DNA of 64,000 nt from Terriglobia bacterium (GCA_020072815.1 JAIQGE010000004.1:176425-240424), one strand, 5' to 3'; shown: positions 24,980 through 34,145, numbered from the stretch's first letter. Made by a program: numbers and translations. The notes: generated from the letters alone by a model not told the origin.

Positions 24980-26398
24980 ATGGCCGACTTCAACGGCAAA
25001 TTCCAATATCTCGCGGCGGGCGGCGTGGTTTCGCAAGAAGGCGCTTGCCGCGTTCATTTTGACCGGCAAACCTTCACGCTGACTCCTGAATCCGGAGCTC
25101 CCATCGTCTGCGATCTTGGCGACGTGGACTCGATCGTCGCCGCCGACTGGGAAATCAAGCTGCCACTCTACACCGGCAACGCCATCCTTCTGCGCCAGTT
25201 CGGCAAGGCTTATGAAACGCTGAGTCACGACCTGCTCGAGTCTTTCCGGCAACGCACGCTGGAGTGCCTGTTGCTGGAAGACCTGGAAGAGATCGCACGT
25301 TTCGATGGAAACTTTGAACTGGCCGTGGCCGGTGCGCCGCCGCGTTCTGGGCCGGCCGAGTTTCGGCTCTTCAAGAGCAATCTGGGCGTCTTGCCCACGG
25401 CATCGCAAGGCTTTCAGTGGCGACTGGCTGATGTGGATGCGGTGAGTTTTGATCCCGCCACATATGCAGTCACGCTGCGGGCCGGCCCGGACATTCTCAA
25501 GGCCGGCAAGCTGGCCAAACGCACTGAAGAATTCGCCTCCAAAGTCAAGGACGCCATCAACGTCCTCGCTACGCAAAGCGCGCAGGCACTGCACGCGGCA
25601 TTTCCGTTTCTGGATCCTGACCAGCTACAGGCGGCAGCCAACATTCTCCGCGAGGGCCGCTCCGCGCCTGTAACCAAACTGGCGGCCATCAACTCTAAGC
25701 TTCCGGCGGCGCTGGCTGCCAACGCCGTGGACAAAGACTTGAAACCTTATTACGACGACCTGCTGGCCCGCACCGCCAAAGACGCGCTGTACGCGGGTTT
25801 CAAGTTGATTCGCGCGGACGACGCCACGACAGACCAAAACGGCGGGGGCGAGTCGCCAGAACAGGAGAATGCGACGGGCACAGCGACGGCAGCTTCGACC
25901 GTTGGCGAAGAAGACGCCGCCCCCGACGCTGATGCCGGCGCTCCGGAGACGCTCTACTGGTTTTTCTTTCCGCTGGCTGCGCAAGCCGGTTCGGCCGAAC
26001 TGGCCAACCCAGCGCAGCTTGCCAACCCAGCGCAGCTTGCCAATATCGTCGCGTGGGAGGCCAGCTCTCGTTCCGGACGAGCGACCTATTTCTTCCGCTT
26101 GCTGGATCCGTCGCAGGCCGGCCAGCTTCGTGATCCAGCGCGTTCGGCGGCAGCACTGGACGGGGCCGTCCGACGGCTGAACCGGGTGCTGGGCATGCTC
26201 AATTTCCGCCGGCGTCCGATCTATCTTTCGGACGACGACCTGGAACGCGACCCGAAATTTCATCGTTACGCCATCGCCGCCCGGCGCATTCCGGAGTTGC
26301 GCGAAGTCCGCGCCGCCTTCCTGGGCCGGGCCATCCATTCATCCCATGACGCCTGGCAGACGCAAGTTGCGGCAATCTTGGCGAAAGCCGGCCGGTAA
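24980..26398 (+). CDS. Large uncharacterised protein paired with the zinc-ribbon gene
   Basis: A 472-residue protein starting MADFNGKFQYLAAGG. No signal peptide or transmembrane segment is seen. The N-terminal half alternates beta-rich stretches (QTFTLTPES, FRLFKSNLGVLP), suggesting two PH-like or related repeats. A central acidic, low-complexity linker lies at about residues 285-325, and a C-terminal helical domain follows. A perfect 18-base duplication gives AQLANPAQLAN at about residues 344-354. I do not recognise a family. Its start lies 23 bases after the zinc-ribbon stop. Confidence 0.6.
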   Translation: MADFNGKFQYLAAGGVVSQEGACRVHFDRQTFTLTPESGAPIVCDLGDVDSIVAADWEIKLPLYTGNAILLRQFGKAYETLSHDLLESFRQRTLECLLLEDLEEIARFDGNFELAVAGAPPRSGPAEFRLFKSNLGVLPTASQGFQWRLADVDAVSFDPATYAVTLRAGPDILKAGKLAKRTEEFASKVKDAINVLATQSAQALHAAFPFLDPDQLQAAANILREGRSAPVTKLAAINSKLPAALAANAVDKDLKPYYDDLLARTAKDALYAGFKLIRADDATTDQNGGGESPEQENATGTATAASTVGEEDAAPDADAGAPETLYWFFFPLAAQAGSAELANPAQLANPAQLANIVAWEASSRSGRATYFFRLLDPSQAGQLRDPARSAAALDGAVRRLNRVLGMLNFRRRPIYLSDDDLERDPKFHRYAIAARRIPELREVRAAFLGRAIHSSHDAWQTQVAAILAKAGR

Positions 26399-26460
26399 GT
26401 TATAAACTCATTTGCGCCGTGCTGAAGCCGTCGCGGCGAACTACCTCAAGGAGATCCTGC

Positions 26461-27057
26461 GTGAAAAAATTTATCTTCGGGCTGATTCTCGGTTTGCTGA
26501 TTCCGGCGGTGGCCGGCTACTGTTACCTGGCGTTCGGCTTCGCGCCCATCGCCACGTCCGCCAAGCCGATGCCGTTTGAACAAACGGCGGCGAACATGAT
26601 CCTGCGCGCTCATATGAAGAAGGAAGCGCCGCAGAAGGACCCGCCGGTCCAGGCCGATGAAACCAACCTGACGCAAGGCGCCGTGATCTACAACGAGAAC
26701 TGCGCTTTCTGCCATGGCCTGCCCGACCAGGCCGCTACCAAGGCCGCCAAAGGAATGTTCCCGCTGCCCCCGCAGCTCTTCAGCCATGACGAAATGGTCA
26801 CCGACGATCCGGTGGGCAAGATCTACTGGAAGGTGAAGAACGGCATCCGCATGACGGGCATGCCGGGCTTTGGCGAAATGCTGACCGAGCCGCAGATGTG
26901 GCAGGTCAGCCTTCTGCTCAAGAATGCTGACAAGATTTCACCCGGAGTAAAAGGATCGCTAGGAAGGCCTGTGGTGGTGCAGACGCAGCCGGCCACGCCG
27001 GCGGCAGATGCGGGGCAGGCTGAGCATCACCATGACCACAAGAGTCACAAGGACTAG
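26461..27057 (+). CDS. Membrane-anchored class I cytochrome c
   Basis: A 198-residue protein with an N-terminal membrane helix (about residues 4-24) and one haem c site, CAFCH, near residue 79. A likely distal methionine lies in RMTGMPGFGEM. The C-terminal tail is rich in His and Lys (EHHHDHKSHKD), which could bind metal. The start is GTG at 26461, preceded by AAGGAGATCCTGC. It probably carries electrons on the outer face of the cytoplasmic membrane. Its partner oxidase or reductase is not in this window. Confidence 0.88.
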   Translation: MKKFIFGLILGLLIPAVAGYCYLAFGFAPIATSAKPMPFEQTAANMILRAHMKKEAPQKDPPVQADETNLTQGAVIYNENCAFCHGLPDQAATKAAKGMFPLPPQLFSHDEMVTDDPVGKIYWKVKNGIRMTGMPGFGEMLTEPQMWQVSLLLKNADKISPGVKGSLGRPVVVQTQPATPAADAGQAEHHHDHKSHKD

Positions 27058-27169
27058 AGCGCCAAGGAATTTTGCGAAAGAGACCAGGTAACTACAAATT
27101 TTCGATTGGAAAAGGGAATCGCGGCTGCCAGCCTTTCACGCAATGCGAAAGCGGCAGCCGTCGTTGTCT

Positions 27170-27349
27170 TTAGAGCTTCTCGAAGAATTCGCAGACGGAG
27201 CACGAGATGAAGATGCCGCCGGGCGTGTTGCGCTCGCGGTCCTTCACCCGCTTGACGATGCGGGTGGGCTTGCCGCACTTGGGGCAATCCGTGCTCTTGG
27301 ATGTGTCCATGATCTTCTTGCGATCTGCCGTCTTGGCGATCTTGGCCAT
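27170..27349 (-). CDS. 59-residue single zinc-ribbon protein
   Basis: A short minus-strand gene encoding MAKIAKTADRKKIMDTSKS, then a CPKC...CSVC zinc ribbon and a short FFEKL end. The basic N-terminus suggests nucleic-acid or ribosome binding. It is convergent with the cytochrome gene and divergent from the MutS-like gene. I recall similar very small zinc ribbons in acidobacterial genomes but cannot name a family. Confidence 0.65.
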   Translation of the reverse strand: MAKIAKTADRKKIMDTSKSTDCPKCGKPTRIVKRVKDRERNTPGGIFISCSVCEFFEKL

Positions 27350-27497
27350 TGTCTTAATACGCTCCTGGTTGATTGATTTTCAATTCTAGCATCATCCTGG
27401 CGGCGCGCTCCAAACCGGCTGCCCTGCCCCGCCAGTGCGCCTCACAGCACTTCGTCGGCTACTGGTTTTTCCGTCCTCAAGCAAATATAACCAAAGC

Positions 27498-29342
27498 ATG
27501 GCAAGCCCAACCGCACAGCCCAACTCGCCGGCAGAGGAATACGCCGTCCGCCTCAGCCGCCATGAGGCGGCGGCCCGCGCGTTGCAGCGCCGGCATGAGT
27601 GGATGGGCTACGCCCGGCTGGCTGTGTTCCTGCTGACCGCCGCTCTAGTTTGGAAGATCGTCCGCGATGGCTCGCCTTCTTTTTATTGGCTCCTTGCCCC
27701 AGTGGCCGCGTTTGTCTTTCTGGGCGTGTGGCACCGGCGGATTCTGCAGGCCAAGGATCGTGCGCAACGCGCCGTCGCCATGTACCAGCGCGGGCAGGCG
27801 CGGATGGAAGACCGCTGGATCGGGCAAGGCGAAACCGGGGAGCAATTTGCCGATCCTCATCACCTCTACGCCGATGACCTGGACATTCTGGGCAAAGGCA
27901 GCCTGTTCCAGTTGCTCTGCGTGGCCCGTTCACGCATGGGCAAGGAATGCTTGGCGCAATGGCTGCTGCAGCCGGCGGGGCGCGAAGAGATTCTGGAACG
28001 CCAGGCGGCGGTGCGCGAACTCGCCGGAAAAACAGACCTGCGCGAAGACCTGGCTTTGGCCGGCGAAAGCGACGCGATCAACGCTGATCCAGCAAAGTTG
28101 CTGCGCTGGGTTGCGACTGCGGTTGATCTGGACTACGGCCGCTGGTGGCCGTGGGCGCTGGCCCTGGCGGCGCTGAGTGTAAGCGCGCTGAGCTATGCGC
28201 TAACCACTTTGGCCCTGCGAGGCAGCGCGCTGTGGACTCCCTTCCTGCTGACGCTGATCATCAACGGCAGCGTGATGTATGTGCTGCGTCACCGGCTGGA
28301 ACAGCTGCTTAACGGGCTGGACCAAGCAAGCCACAACCTGGATTCCCTCGCTGACTTCCTTCGCCGCCTGGAAGCGGAAGCTTTTTCCAGCCCGCGCCTG
28401 CGCGCTTTGCAGCAGGCTTTGTTCCTCAGCGGACTGAAAGCCTCAGAGTGCATTGCCCGGCTGGACACGGTCACCGACCTGGCCGACTCGCGCCACAACA
28501 TGATGGTCCGGCTGATTGACCTGCCGGTGATGTATTCCGTACAAGTGGCGCTGGCCCTGCAGCGCTGGCGGGCCAAGTACGGCGCCAACGTTGCCCGCTG
28601 GGTGCAGACGGTGGGGGAAATGGAAGCGCTGATCTCCGTCGCCACTTACAGCTACGAACATCCCCAAGACGTATTTCCGGAATTTTCCGCAGCTCAACAA
28701 CCCGCAGGCCTGCACGGCGCTGAGTTTCACGGACGAGCGCTGGGGCATCCTTTGCTGCCGGCGGAGAAATGTGTCCGCAATGATGTGGCCCTGGGCTCGG
28801 CCAGCCAGATCCTGCTGGTGAGCGGCTCCAACATGTCCGGCAAGAGCACGCTGCTGCGCGTCGTCGGGATCAACACAGTGCTGGCGATGGCGGGCGCGCC
28901 GGTGCGGGCGCAGAGCCTTCACCTTTCGCCGCTGGCGGTGGGCGCCTCCATGCGCGTTTCTGATTCGCTGCAGCAGGGCGTTTCGCACTTCTATGCGGAG
29001 ATCCAGCGGATACGGCAGGTGGTGGAGCTGTCATCGCAAGGGCCGTCGCTCTTCTTGTTCGATGAAATCCTGCAGGGCACCAATTCCCACGACCGCAAGA
29101 TCGGCGCGCAAGGCGTGTTGCATACCCTGCTGGAAAACGGCGCGCTGGGGCTGGTCACCACCCACGATCTGGCGCTGACCGAACTGGCCGAAAAGTTCCC
29201 CGACAAAATGGTAAACGTACATTTCCAGGAAAAGCTGGCGGCGGGAAAGCTTTCATTCGACTACCTTCTGCGCCCAGGCGTGGTCACCACCAGCAATGGC
29301 CTGGAGCTGATGAAGTCCATTGGACTCGAGGTGGGCGAGTAG
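27498..29342 (+). CDS. MutS-like ATPase with membrane segments
   Basis: A 614-residue protein with the MutS core and clamp region (domain III-like, about residues 110-400) and the MutS ATPase domain at the C-terminus. Walker A is SGSNMSGKSTLLR and Walker B is LFLFDEILQGTNSHDRK, with a TTHD motif after. The mismatch-recognition domain I (Phe-x-Glu) is absent. Two pairs of hydrophobic segments (about residues 36-80 and 212-265) suggest insertion in the membrane, which is unusual for a mismatch-repair homologue. The ATG at 27498 starts the conserved part. The function of this MutS subfamily is not known to me. Confidence 0.82.
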   Translation: MASPTAQPNSPAEEYAVRLSRHEAAARALQRRHEWMGYARLAVFLLTAALVWKIVRDGSPSFYWLLAPVAAFVFLGVWHRRILQAKDRAQRAVAMYQRGQARMEDRWIGQGETGEQFADPHHLYADDLDILGKGSLFQLLCVARSRMGKECLAQWLLQPAGREEILERQAAVRELAGKTDLREDLALAGESDAINADPAKLLRWVATAVDLDYGRWWPWALALAALSVSALSYALTTLALRGSALWTPFLLTLIINGSVMYVLRHRLEQLLNGLDQASHNLDSLADFLRRLEAEAFSSPRLRALQQALFLSGLKASECIARLDTVTDLADSRHNMMVRLIDLPVMYSVQVALALQRWRAKYGANVARWVQTVGEMEALISVATYSYEHPQDVFPEFSAAQQPAGLHGAEFHGRALGHPLLPAEKCVRNDVALGSASQILLVSGSNMSGKSTLLRVVGINTVLAMAGAPVRAQSLHLSPLAVGASMRVSDSLQQGVSHFYAEIQRIRQVVELSSQGPSLFLFDEILQGTNSHDRKIGAQGVLHTLLENGALGLVTTHDLALTELAEKFPDKMVNVHFQEKLAAGKLSFDYLLRPGVVTTSNGLELMKSIGLEVGE

Positions 29343-29510
29343 CGCCGATGAGCCGCCAGCAGGTTGAGCGATGAACGTCTACCCAAGGTGCTTGTACTGT
29401 TGCCGCCGCCCGCGGCTTTAAATTCCTGCGCATTGCATGTAACCTGATAAGGCTGAAATCACTCAATGCATGTTGGGTAAGAAAACTCTAAATTTCTCCC
29501 GAGGAGCTCC

Positions 29511-29864
29511 ATGAAAAAATTCGTCATGATTTTGTTCGCCGCCCTGGCCATAAGCGCTTTCGCCGCCGACACCACTGTGAAGGGCCATCTGGTTGATTTG
29601 GCCTGCGCCCGGGAAGACGGCGCCAAAGCCGACTTCCCCGCCAAGCACAGCAAGGGCTGCCTGCAGATGGAGGAATGTGAGAAGTCCGGGTACGGTGTGA
29701 TGACCCCCGACAAGAAAGTCATCGCGTTTGATGCCGCCGGCAATGCCGCGGCCAAGAAGTTCATCGCCGGCCTGCCCGACAAAAAGAAAGACGTCAAAGT
29801 CACCGTGACCGGCGCGGTCACGGGCGACAGCATGACGGTGACCAAGATTGATCTGCAACCGTAA
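29511..29864 (+). CDS. Small secreted protein, unknown function
   Basis: A 117-residue protein with a signal peptide (MKKFVMILFAALAISAFA) and a compact domain. Three cysteines (LACAREDG, KGCLQM and EECEKSG) sit in a short segment resembling metal-binding or disulphide loops. A similar fold with LVDLAC at the start of the mature chain is common in acidobacterial secreted proteins, without assigned function. GAGGAGCTCC precedes the ATG. A hairpin terminator follows. Confidence 0.7.
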   Translation: MKKFVMILFAALAISAFAADTTVKGHLVDLACAREDGAKADFPAKHSKGCLQMEECEKSGYGVMTPDKKVIAFDAAGNAAAKKFIAGLPDKKKDVKVTVTGAVTGDSMTVTKIDLQP

Positions 29865-29879
29865 TAATTCTGCAAGCGA

Positions 29880-29911
29880 GGCCGGATGGGTTAAGACTTG
29901 TCCGGCCTTTG
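29880..29911 (+). terminator. Hairpin terminator
   Basis: GGCCGGA at 29880-29886 pairs with TCCGGCC at 29901-29907 across a 14-base loop and is followed by TTTGT. It lies 16 bases after the stop of the secreted-protein gene. Confidence 0.6.
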
Positions 29912-29937
29912 TAAATCCCAGATAACTGAATAGCACG

Positions 29938-30726
29938 ATGGAAATTGTAAAGTTTTGGGACAAACTCGGGCTTAACCATCCTCCCTTTATCCACCCCGAT
30001 GACAAGCCGGCGATAGAACGCCACAAACGCCAAGGTAGTGACCTGGCGAAATATGACTTTGATGGCTTCGTGAGAAGTACGCGATTTGGAGCGTTCGAAG
30101 ATCATCGATTCCATCTCTCTCTGGTCCCCGTGCCCTACGCCGGGAATCTGGCGAAAGCCGACATTTTCATCCTGTTGCTGAATCCGGGGTTCGATTTCGT
30201 GGACTACTATGGTGAGTCGCGCGTCCTCGAGTTTAGGCAGCGGATCAAACAGAACCTCCGGCAAGAATTTGACGGAATTGAGTTCCCCTTCCTTTATCTT
30301 GACCCGGAGTTCTGTTGGCATGGTGGGTTTGTTTGGTGGGAAAAGAAGTTTCGCGATGTGGCCACAAAGATCGCAGCCGAGAAGTTTGGTGGCCGATATC
30401 TCGACGCGCTTCGAGATTTAGCTCATCGCGTGGCGGCTGTAGAACTCATACCGTATCATTCCATTTCATTTCGAGATCACGGATTACTGAAGGATCTGCC
30501 ATCGATTAACCAAGCACGACGATTCGCCCAAGCCGAACTCGCCCCTCGGGCCAAAAAGGGTGATGTCACCATTATTGTCACGCGACAGTCTAAAGTGTGG
30601 GGTTTGGGCGAGAGTAAGTCACGGAACATCGTGCCATATGAGGGTGGGTTGACCAGAGGCGCCAGCCTTGGTTCTCTGACGCCTGGAGGGAAGGCGATCC
30701 TTAAAAGGTACGGGATCAAAGTCTGA
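29938..30726 (+). CDS. Uncharacterised cytosolic protein
   Basis: A 262-residue protein without signal peptide or membrane segment. A central stretch, ADIFILLLNPGFDFVDYY, resembles the active-site strand of the uracil-DNA glycosylase-like fold (NPG after a hydrophobic strand). A later ELIPYHSISFRDHG and a VTIIVTRQSKVW strand fit a Rossmann-like alpha/beta protein. This is a weak resemblance, and no enzymatic function is claimed. Base composition is noticeably more AT-rich than neighbours, consistent with recent acquisition. The start codon ATG 29938 lacks a strong ribosome site. Confidence 0.55.
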   Translation: MEIVKFWDKLGLNHPPFIHPDDKPAIERHKRQGSDLAKYDFDGFVRSTRFGAFEDHRFHLSLVPVPYAGNLAKADIFILLLNPGFDFVDYYGESRVLEFRQRIKQNLRQEFDGIEFPFLYLDPEFCWHGGFVWWEKKFRDVATKIAAEKFGGRYLDALRDLAHRVAAVELIPYHSISFRDHGLLKDLPSINQARRFAQAELAPRAKKGDVTIIVTRQSKVWGLGESKSRNIVPYEGGLTRGASLGSLTPGGKAILKRYGIKV

Positions 30727-30906
30727 TGTCGCTCCGCCTGCGGCTGCGCTCCGGCCTGCGGCGCAAGGTTTCAAATTCTTTCTTCGCTTACCCAGCACTT
30801 ATCCCTCAGCTCGCAACCTCGCATCGGGAACGTACTGGGCTACTATCAACCGCCCCTGGTGGGGCTGGAGTGTGGATAGGCGGGTAGTCTCTCATTCTCA
30901 GGAACG

Positions 30907-30928
30907 GAGACGTAGCATGCTACGTCTC
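30907..30928. repeat. Perfect 22-base palindrome
   Basis: An 11-base half-site, GAGACGTAGCA, is followed at once by its exact reverse complement, TGCTACGTCTC, with no spacer. It could be a regulator site, the stem of a transcript hairpin or part of another dispersed repeat. No second copy was seen in the window. Confidence 0.6.
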
Positions 30929-30990
30929 TACGCGCAGATTTTGGCTGCCTGTGGTCCGCAGGATCTTTAGCCAATGTCCTCTTTCCTGCT

Positions 30991-31019
30991 TGCTATGGCG
31001 AACAAAATAGGTTATTATA
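30991..31019 (+). promoter_or_regulatory. Sigma-70-type promoter in a non-coding region
   Basis: A -35 box TTGCTA (30991-30996) and a -10 box TATTAT (31014-31019) are separated by 17 bases. There is no gene in the next 500 bases, so the product may be an RNA or the leader of the gene at 31551. Confidence 0.4.
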
Positions 31020-31486
31020 GATGTATTTTCGTTATCGCCAAAGTGGCGACCAGGTGCGGCGAAGTGCCTGGCAGAGATCTTTGGAAGAAGCTGTCAGAAA
31101 CCAGCATTCAGCAGTCAGCCAAAAGCAAAACCCGCAAAACATCGGATTTATCTCAAGGGACTCTAAAATCGTAAAGAATCAGATGGTTAGGATGGAATTT
31201 TATCAGTTAGTTAACAGTTGGGTGACCGTTGGGTCGAATGGCGCAAATGCCTTTGTTTGCAACAAACGTGTTTGGGGAGGGGTGGGAGTGGGGGTTAATC
31301 AAAAGGTTGATGGCGATACGGTTAATCAGTGGGCGGGAAATCGCACCGCCCGCGGGCGGCGACGCCACACGAGGTCGCAGTCATCGACGGCATCGCGCGG
31401 GGACCAGAAAACCGAACCCGGCGGCTCGTTTGACCCCTCCGTCCCGCTCTGCTAGCTTGTAGGGTTTGGCCCCCGTAACCGCTAAC

Positions 31487-31520
31487 TTCCCTTTGCGTCC
31501 TCCGCGCCCTTTGCGGTGAA
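31487..31520 (-). repeat. Family A repeat, single copy
   Basis: Reverse-oriented copy (CCTTTGCGTCCTCCGCGCCC, then TTTGCGGTGAA) without an opposing partner nearby, 31 bases before the acyl-CoA dehydrogenase start. Confidence 0.65.
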
Positions 31521-31550
31521 TGAAGGGTTCATCAGAAGAAAGAGAGCTTT

Positions 31551-32732
31551 ATGCCCGTTTTCAAATTCAAGGGCGTGGATTTCATCGAATTCGACTCCAT
31601 GCTGAGTGAAGACGAACGCTTGGTGCGCGAGACCACGCGCCGCTTCGTCGAAGAGAACGTCGTTCCCATCATCGAGCAGTGCAACCGCGACGGCCGCTTT
31701 CCCCGTGAACTTGTCCAACCCATGGCTGAACTGGGTTTCTTCGGACCCAACCTGAAAGGTTACGGCTGCGCCGGAATGTCGAACATTGATTACGGGCTGA
31801 TCATGCAGGAACTGGAACGCGGCGACAGCGGCATACGTTCGTTCTGCAGCGTGCAATCGTCACTGTGCATGTATCCGATTTACGCCTTTGGCAGCGAGGC
31901 GCAGAAAGAACAGTGGCTGCCGGCCATGGCCAAGGGAGAAAAGCTGGGCTGCTTCGGACTCACCGAGCCGGACTTCGGCTCCAACCCCAGTGGCATGCGG
32001 ACCAAGGCCAAGAAGGCCGGCAAGGAATACGTCCTGAACGGCGAAAAGATGTGGATCACCTCCGGCACCATCGCCGACGTGGCCGTGGTGTGGGCCAAGT
32101 CAGAGGAACACAACAACCGGATTCGCGGCTTCCTGGTGGAAACCAACCGTCCCGGCTTCAAGGCGGACAACGTGCACGGCAAGTGGTCACTGCGGGCGTC
32201 GGTGACGTCGGGGTTGTCGCTGCAGGACGTGCGCATTCCGGAAGAAAACATGCTCCCCGGGGCCGACGGCCTCAAAGGCCCTCTCGCCTGCTTGAACCAG
32301 GCCCGCTACGGGATCGCCTGGGGCGCGATTGGCGCGGCCATGTCCTGCTATGACACAGCGCTGCAATATGCGAAAATCCGCAAGCAGTTCCGCGACCAGC
32401 CCATTGCCTCACACCAACTGGTGCAGGAAAAACTGGTGTGGATGATCAGCGAGATCACCAAAGCGCAGCTTCTGGCGCTGCAAGTGGGGCGGCTCAAGGA
32501 CGCGGAAAAGGCGGGTCACCAGCATATCTCCATGGCCAAGCGCAATAATGTATGGATGGCCCTGGAGTGCGCGCGCATGGCGCGCGACATCCTGGGCGGC
32601 AACGGCATTGCCGACGATTATCCGGTGATGCGCCACATGATGAATTTGGAGTCGGTGAAGACGTACGAAGGCACGCACGACATTCACGCGCTGATCCTGG
32701 GCGAGCACATCACGGGGATCGGGGCCTTCTAG
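31551..32732 (+). CDS. gcdH: Acyl-CoA dehydrogenase, glutaryl-CoA dehydrogenase-like
   Basis: A 393-residue FAD-dependent acyl-CoA dehydrogenase. The catalytic glutamate is in KTYEGTHDIHALILG, the glutaryl-CoA dehydrogenase pattern. GYGCAGMSNIDYGLIMQELE, GCFGLTEPDFGSNP and DILGGNGI are family motifs shared with GcdH. GcdH oxidises and decarboxylates glutaryl-CoA to crotonyl-CoA in lysine, tryptophan and benzoyl-CoA-type aromatic breakdown. Other short-chain specificities cannot be excluded. It stands alone, with a purine-rich site upstream of the ATG. A link with the HcrABC-like cluster 10 kb away is possible but only inferred. Confidence 0.8.
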   Translation: MPVFKFKGVDFIEFDSMLSEDERLVRETTRRFVEENVVPIIEQCNRDGRFPRELVQPMAELGFFGPNLKGYGCAGMSNIDYGLIMQELERGDSGIRSFCSVQSSLCMYPIYAFGSEAQKEQWLPAMAKGEKLGCFGLTEPDFGSNPSGMRTKAKKAGKEYVLNGEKMWITSGTIADVAVVWAKSEEHNNRIRGFLVETNRPGFKADNVHGKWSLRASVTSGLSLQDVRIPEENMLPGADGLKGPLACLNQARYGIAWGAIGAAMSCYDTALQYAKIRKQFRDQPIASHQLVQEKLVWMISEITKAQLLALQVGRLKDAEKAGHQHISMAKRNNVWMALECARMARDILGGNGIADDYPVMRHMMNLESVKTYEGTHDIHALILGEHITGIGAF

Positions 32733-32737
32733 AAAAG

Positions 32738-32976
32738 CGGCCGTTAGCCGTTAGCCATTGGCTCTTAGCTATTGGTTCTAGAATGTTGGCGTTCGTGGAT
32801 ACCGAGCGCTCGTGAAATAGATCAAGAGTCCGAAATCTGGGTAGAAATCCCGCAGCGGCATTGTAGGGGAAGCATCCTCGGGGTCCTTCGACTCGCCCTC
32901 GTTCCGCGCAGCGGAACTCGGACTTGCTCAGGATGACAATCCCAGAAGCGGAACTGGGACTCGCTCGGGATGACAA
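32738..32976. repeat. Family D copy followed by two reverse family E copies
   Basis: A D copy (CCGTTAGCCGTTAGCCATTG) lies at 32740-32782. Two tandem reverse E copies lie at about 32876-32976 (GGGTCCTTCGACTCGCC, then CTCAGGATGACAAT and a shorter CTCGGGATGACAAT). The last ends 40 bases before the glpX start. There is no gene between. Confidence 0.65.
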
Positions 32977-33017
32977 TCTCAGAGATGGTATTTGCTCAAA
33001 GGAATTTGGAGGCGCAT

Positions 33018-34052
33018 ATGGCGAGCCACGCAGCAGAGAAGACCACAGCCGCAAACAACCTGGAAAACATCATGGAATTTGAGCTGGCGCTGGAATTTGT
33101 CCGCGTGGTAGAAGACGCGGCCATTGCGTCGGCGCACACCATGGGCCTGGGAGACCGCCACAAGGCCGACCACGTGGCCACCGAGACCATGCGCGCCACC
33201 ATGGAGAAGGTCCCCATGCGCGGGACCATCGTGATCGGCGAAGGTGAGCGCGACGAAGCTCCCATGCTGTACATCGGCGAGCAAGTGGGCGCGGGCTGGA
33301 AGGAAGGCTCCAGGTTCCCGAAAGTAGACATCGCCGTGGACCCGCTGGAGGGCACCAACCTGTGCGCCACCGGAGCGCCCGGCGCCATCACCGTGCTGGC
33401 GGCTTCCGAGAAGGGCGGCCTGCTTAACGCGCCGGATTGCTACATGGAAAAGCTGGTGGTCGGCCCGACGTGCAAAGACGTGGTGGACCTGGACGCGCCG
33501 GTGGCCGACAACCTGAAAGCCATGGCGCGGCGGCTGGATCGCGACGTGAGCGATCTGGTAGTGGTAGTGCTGGAGCGCCCGCGCCATCAGAAACTGATCG
33601 GAGAAATTCGCGCCGCCGGAGCGCGCATACAGCTCATCGGTGACGGCGACCTTTCCGCCGGCATCGCAGCGGCCGTGGTCGGGACCGGCGTGCATGCGGT
33701 GATGGGCAGCGGAGGCGCGCCGGAAGGCGTCATCACCGCCGCGGCCATGCGCTGCCTGAACGGAGAAATTCTGGCCCGCCTGGTCATCAACACTCCCGAA
33801 CTTGAAGAGCGCATCAAAAAGATGGGCATCGCCGACAAGAAGAAGGTCTACAACTCCAAAGAGCTTGCGCCCGGCGACCACCTGGTGTTCGCCGCCACCG
33901 GCGTCACCGATGGCGCGCTGATGAAAGGCGTACGCTTCTTTGGCGAAGGTACGCGCACTTCATCCATCGTGATGACGCGGCACAGCGGCAAAGTCCGCTT
34001 CGTGGAGAGCATTCACCTGGCCAAGCGGCCGGATGTGAAGGTCAGGTTTTAA
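33018..34052 (+). CDS. glpX: Class II fructose-1,6-bisphosphatase
   Basis: Hydrolyses fructose-1,6-bisphosphate to fructose-6-phosphate in gluconeogenesis. Metal and substrate motifs are [14 protein letters not shown] and [11 protein letters not shown], with [23 protein letters not shown] and a [13 protein letters not shown] section, all as in GlpX. The ATG at 33018 has GGAGG 5 bases upstream and is preferred over the in-frame ATG at 32970, which lies at the edge of the repeat. Length (344) is normal. Confidence 0.95.
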   Translation: MASHAAEKTTAANNLENIMEFELALEFVRVVEDAAIASAHTMGLGDRHKADHVATETMRATMEKVPMRGTIVIGEGERDEAPMLYIGEQVGAGWKEGSRFPKVDIAVDPLEGTNLCATGAPGAITVLAASEKGGLLNAPDCYMEKLVVGPTCKDVVDLDAPVADNLKAMARRLDRDVSDLVVVVLERPRHQKLIGEIRAAGARIQLIGDGDLSAGIAAAVVGTGVHAVMGSGGAPEGVITAAAMRCLNGEILARLVINTPELEERIKKMGIADKKKVYNSKELAPGDHLVFAATGVTDGALMKGVRFFGEGTRTSSIVMTRHSGKVRFVESIHLAKRPDVKVRF

Positions 34053-34145
34053 AAGAAGCAACTGCTCTCATTGGCAATTGGCCCAACCGAGAACGCTGCT
34101 ACCAACTGGCCTCCGCTAACTGCTTTTTCGACGCATTGCTCGATC

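Larger units (their letters stand above)
30727..31550. other. 824-base non-coding region
   Basis: No protein-coding frame with family features is seen. The stretch holds a 22-base perfect palindrome (30907-30928), a plus-strand promoter (30991-31019), a D-like CAGCATTCAGCAGTCAGCC segment near 31107 and a single family A copy at the right end. The 450 bases after the promoter are AT-rich then GC-rich and could be an untranslated RNA or a long leader of the acyl-CoA dehydrogenase gene. Confidence 0.6.

Noticed and set aside
29402..29419. Possible terminator (GCCGC/GCGGC) after the MutS-like gene
   Set aside because: Stem of five pairs with a two-base loop and only three T residues; too weak to claim.
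31021..31455. Open frame of 144 codons downstream of a promoter
   Set aside because: No ribosome site, low-complexity C-terminus, no family features and codon use unlike neighbours.
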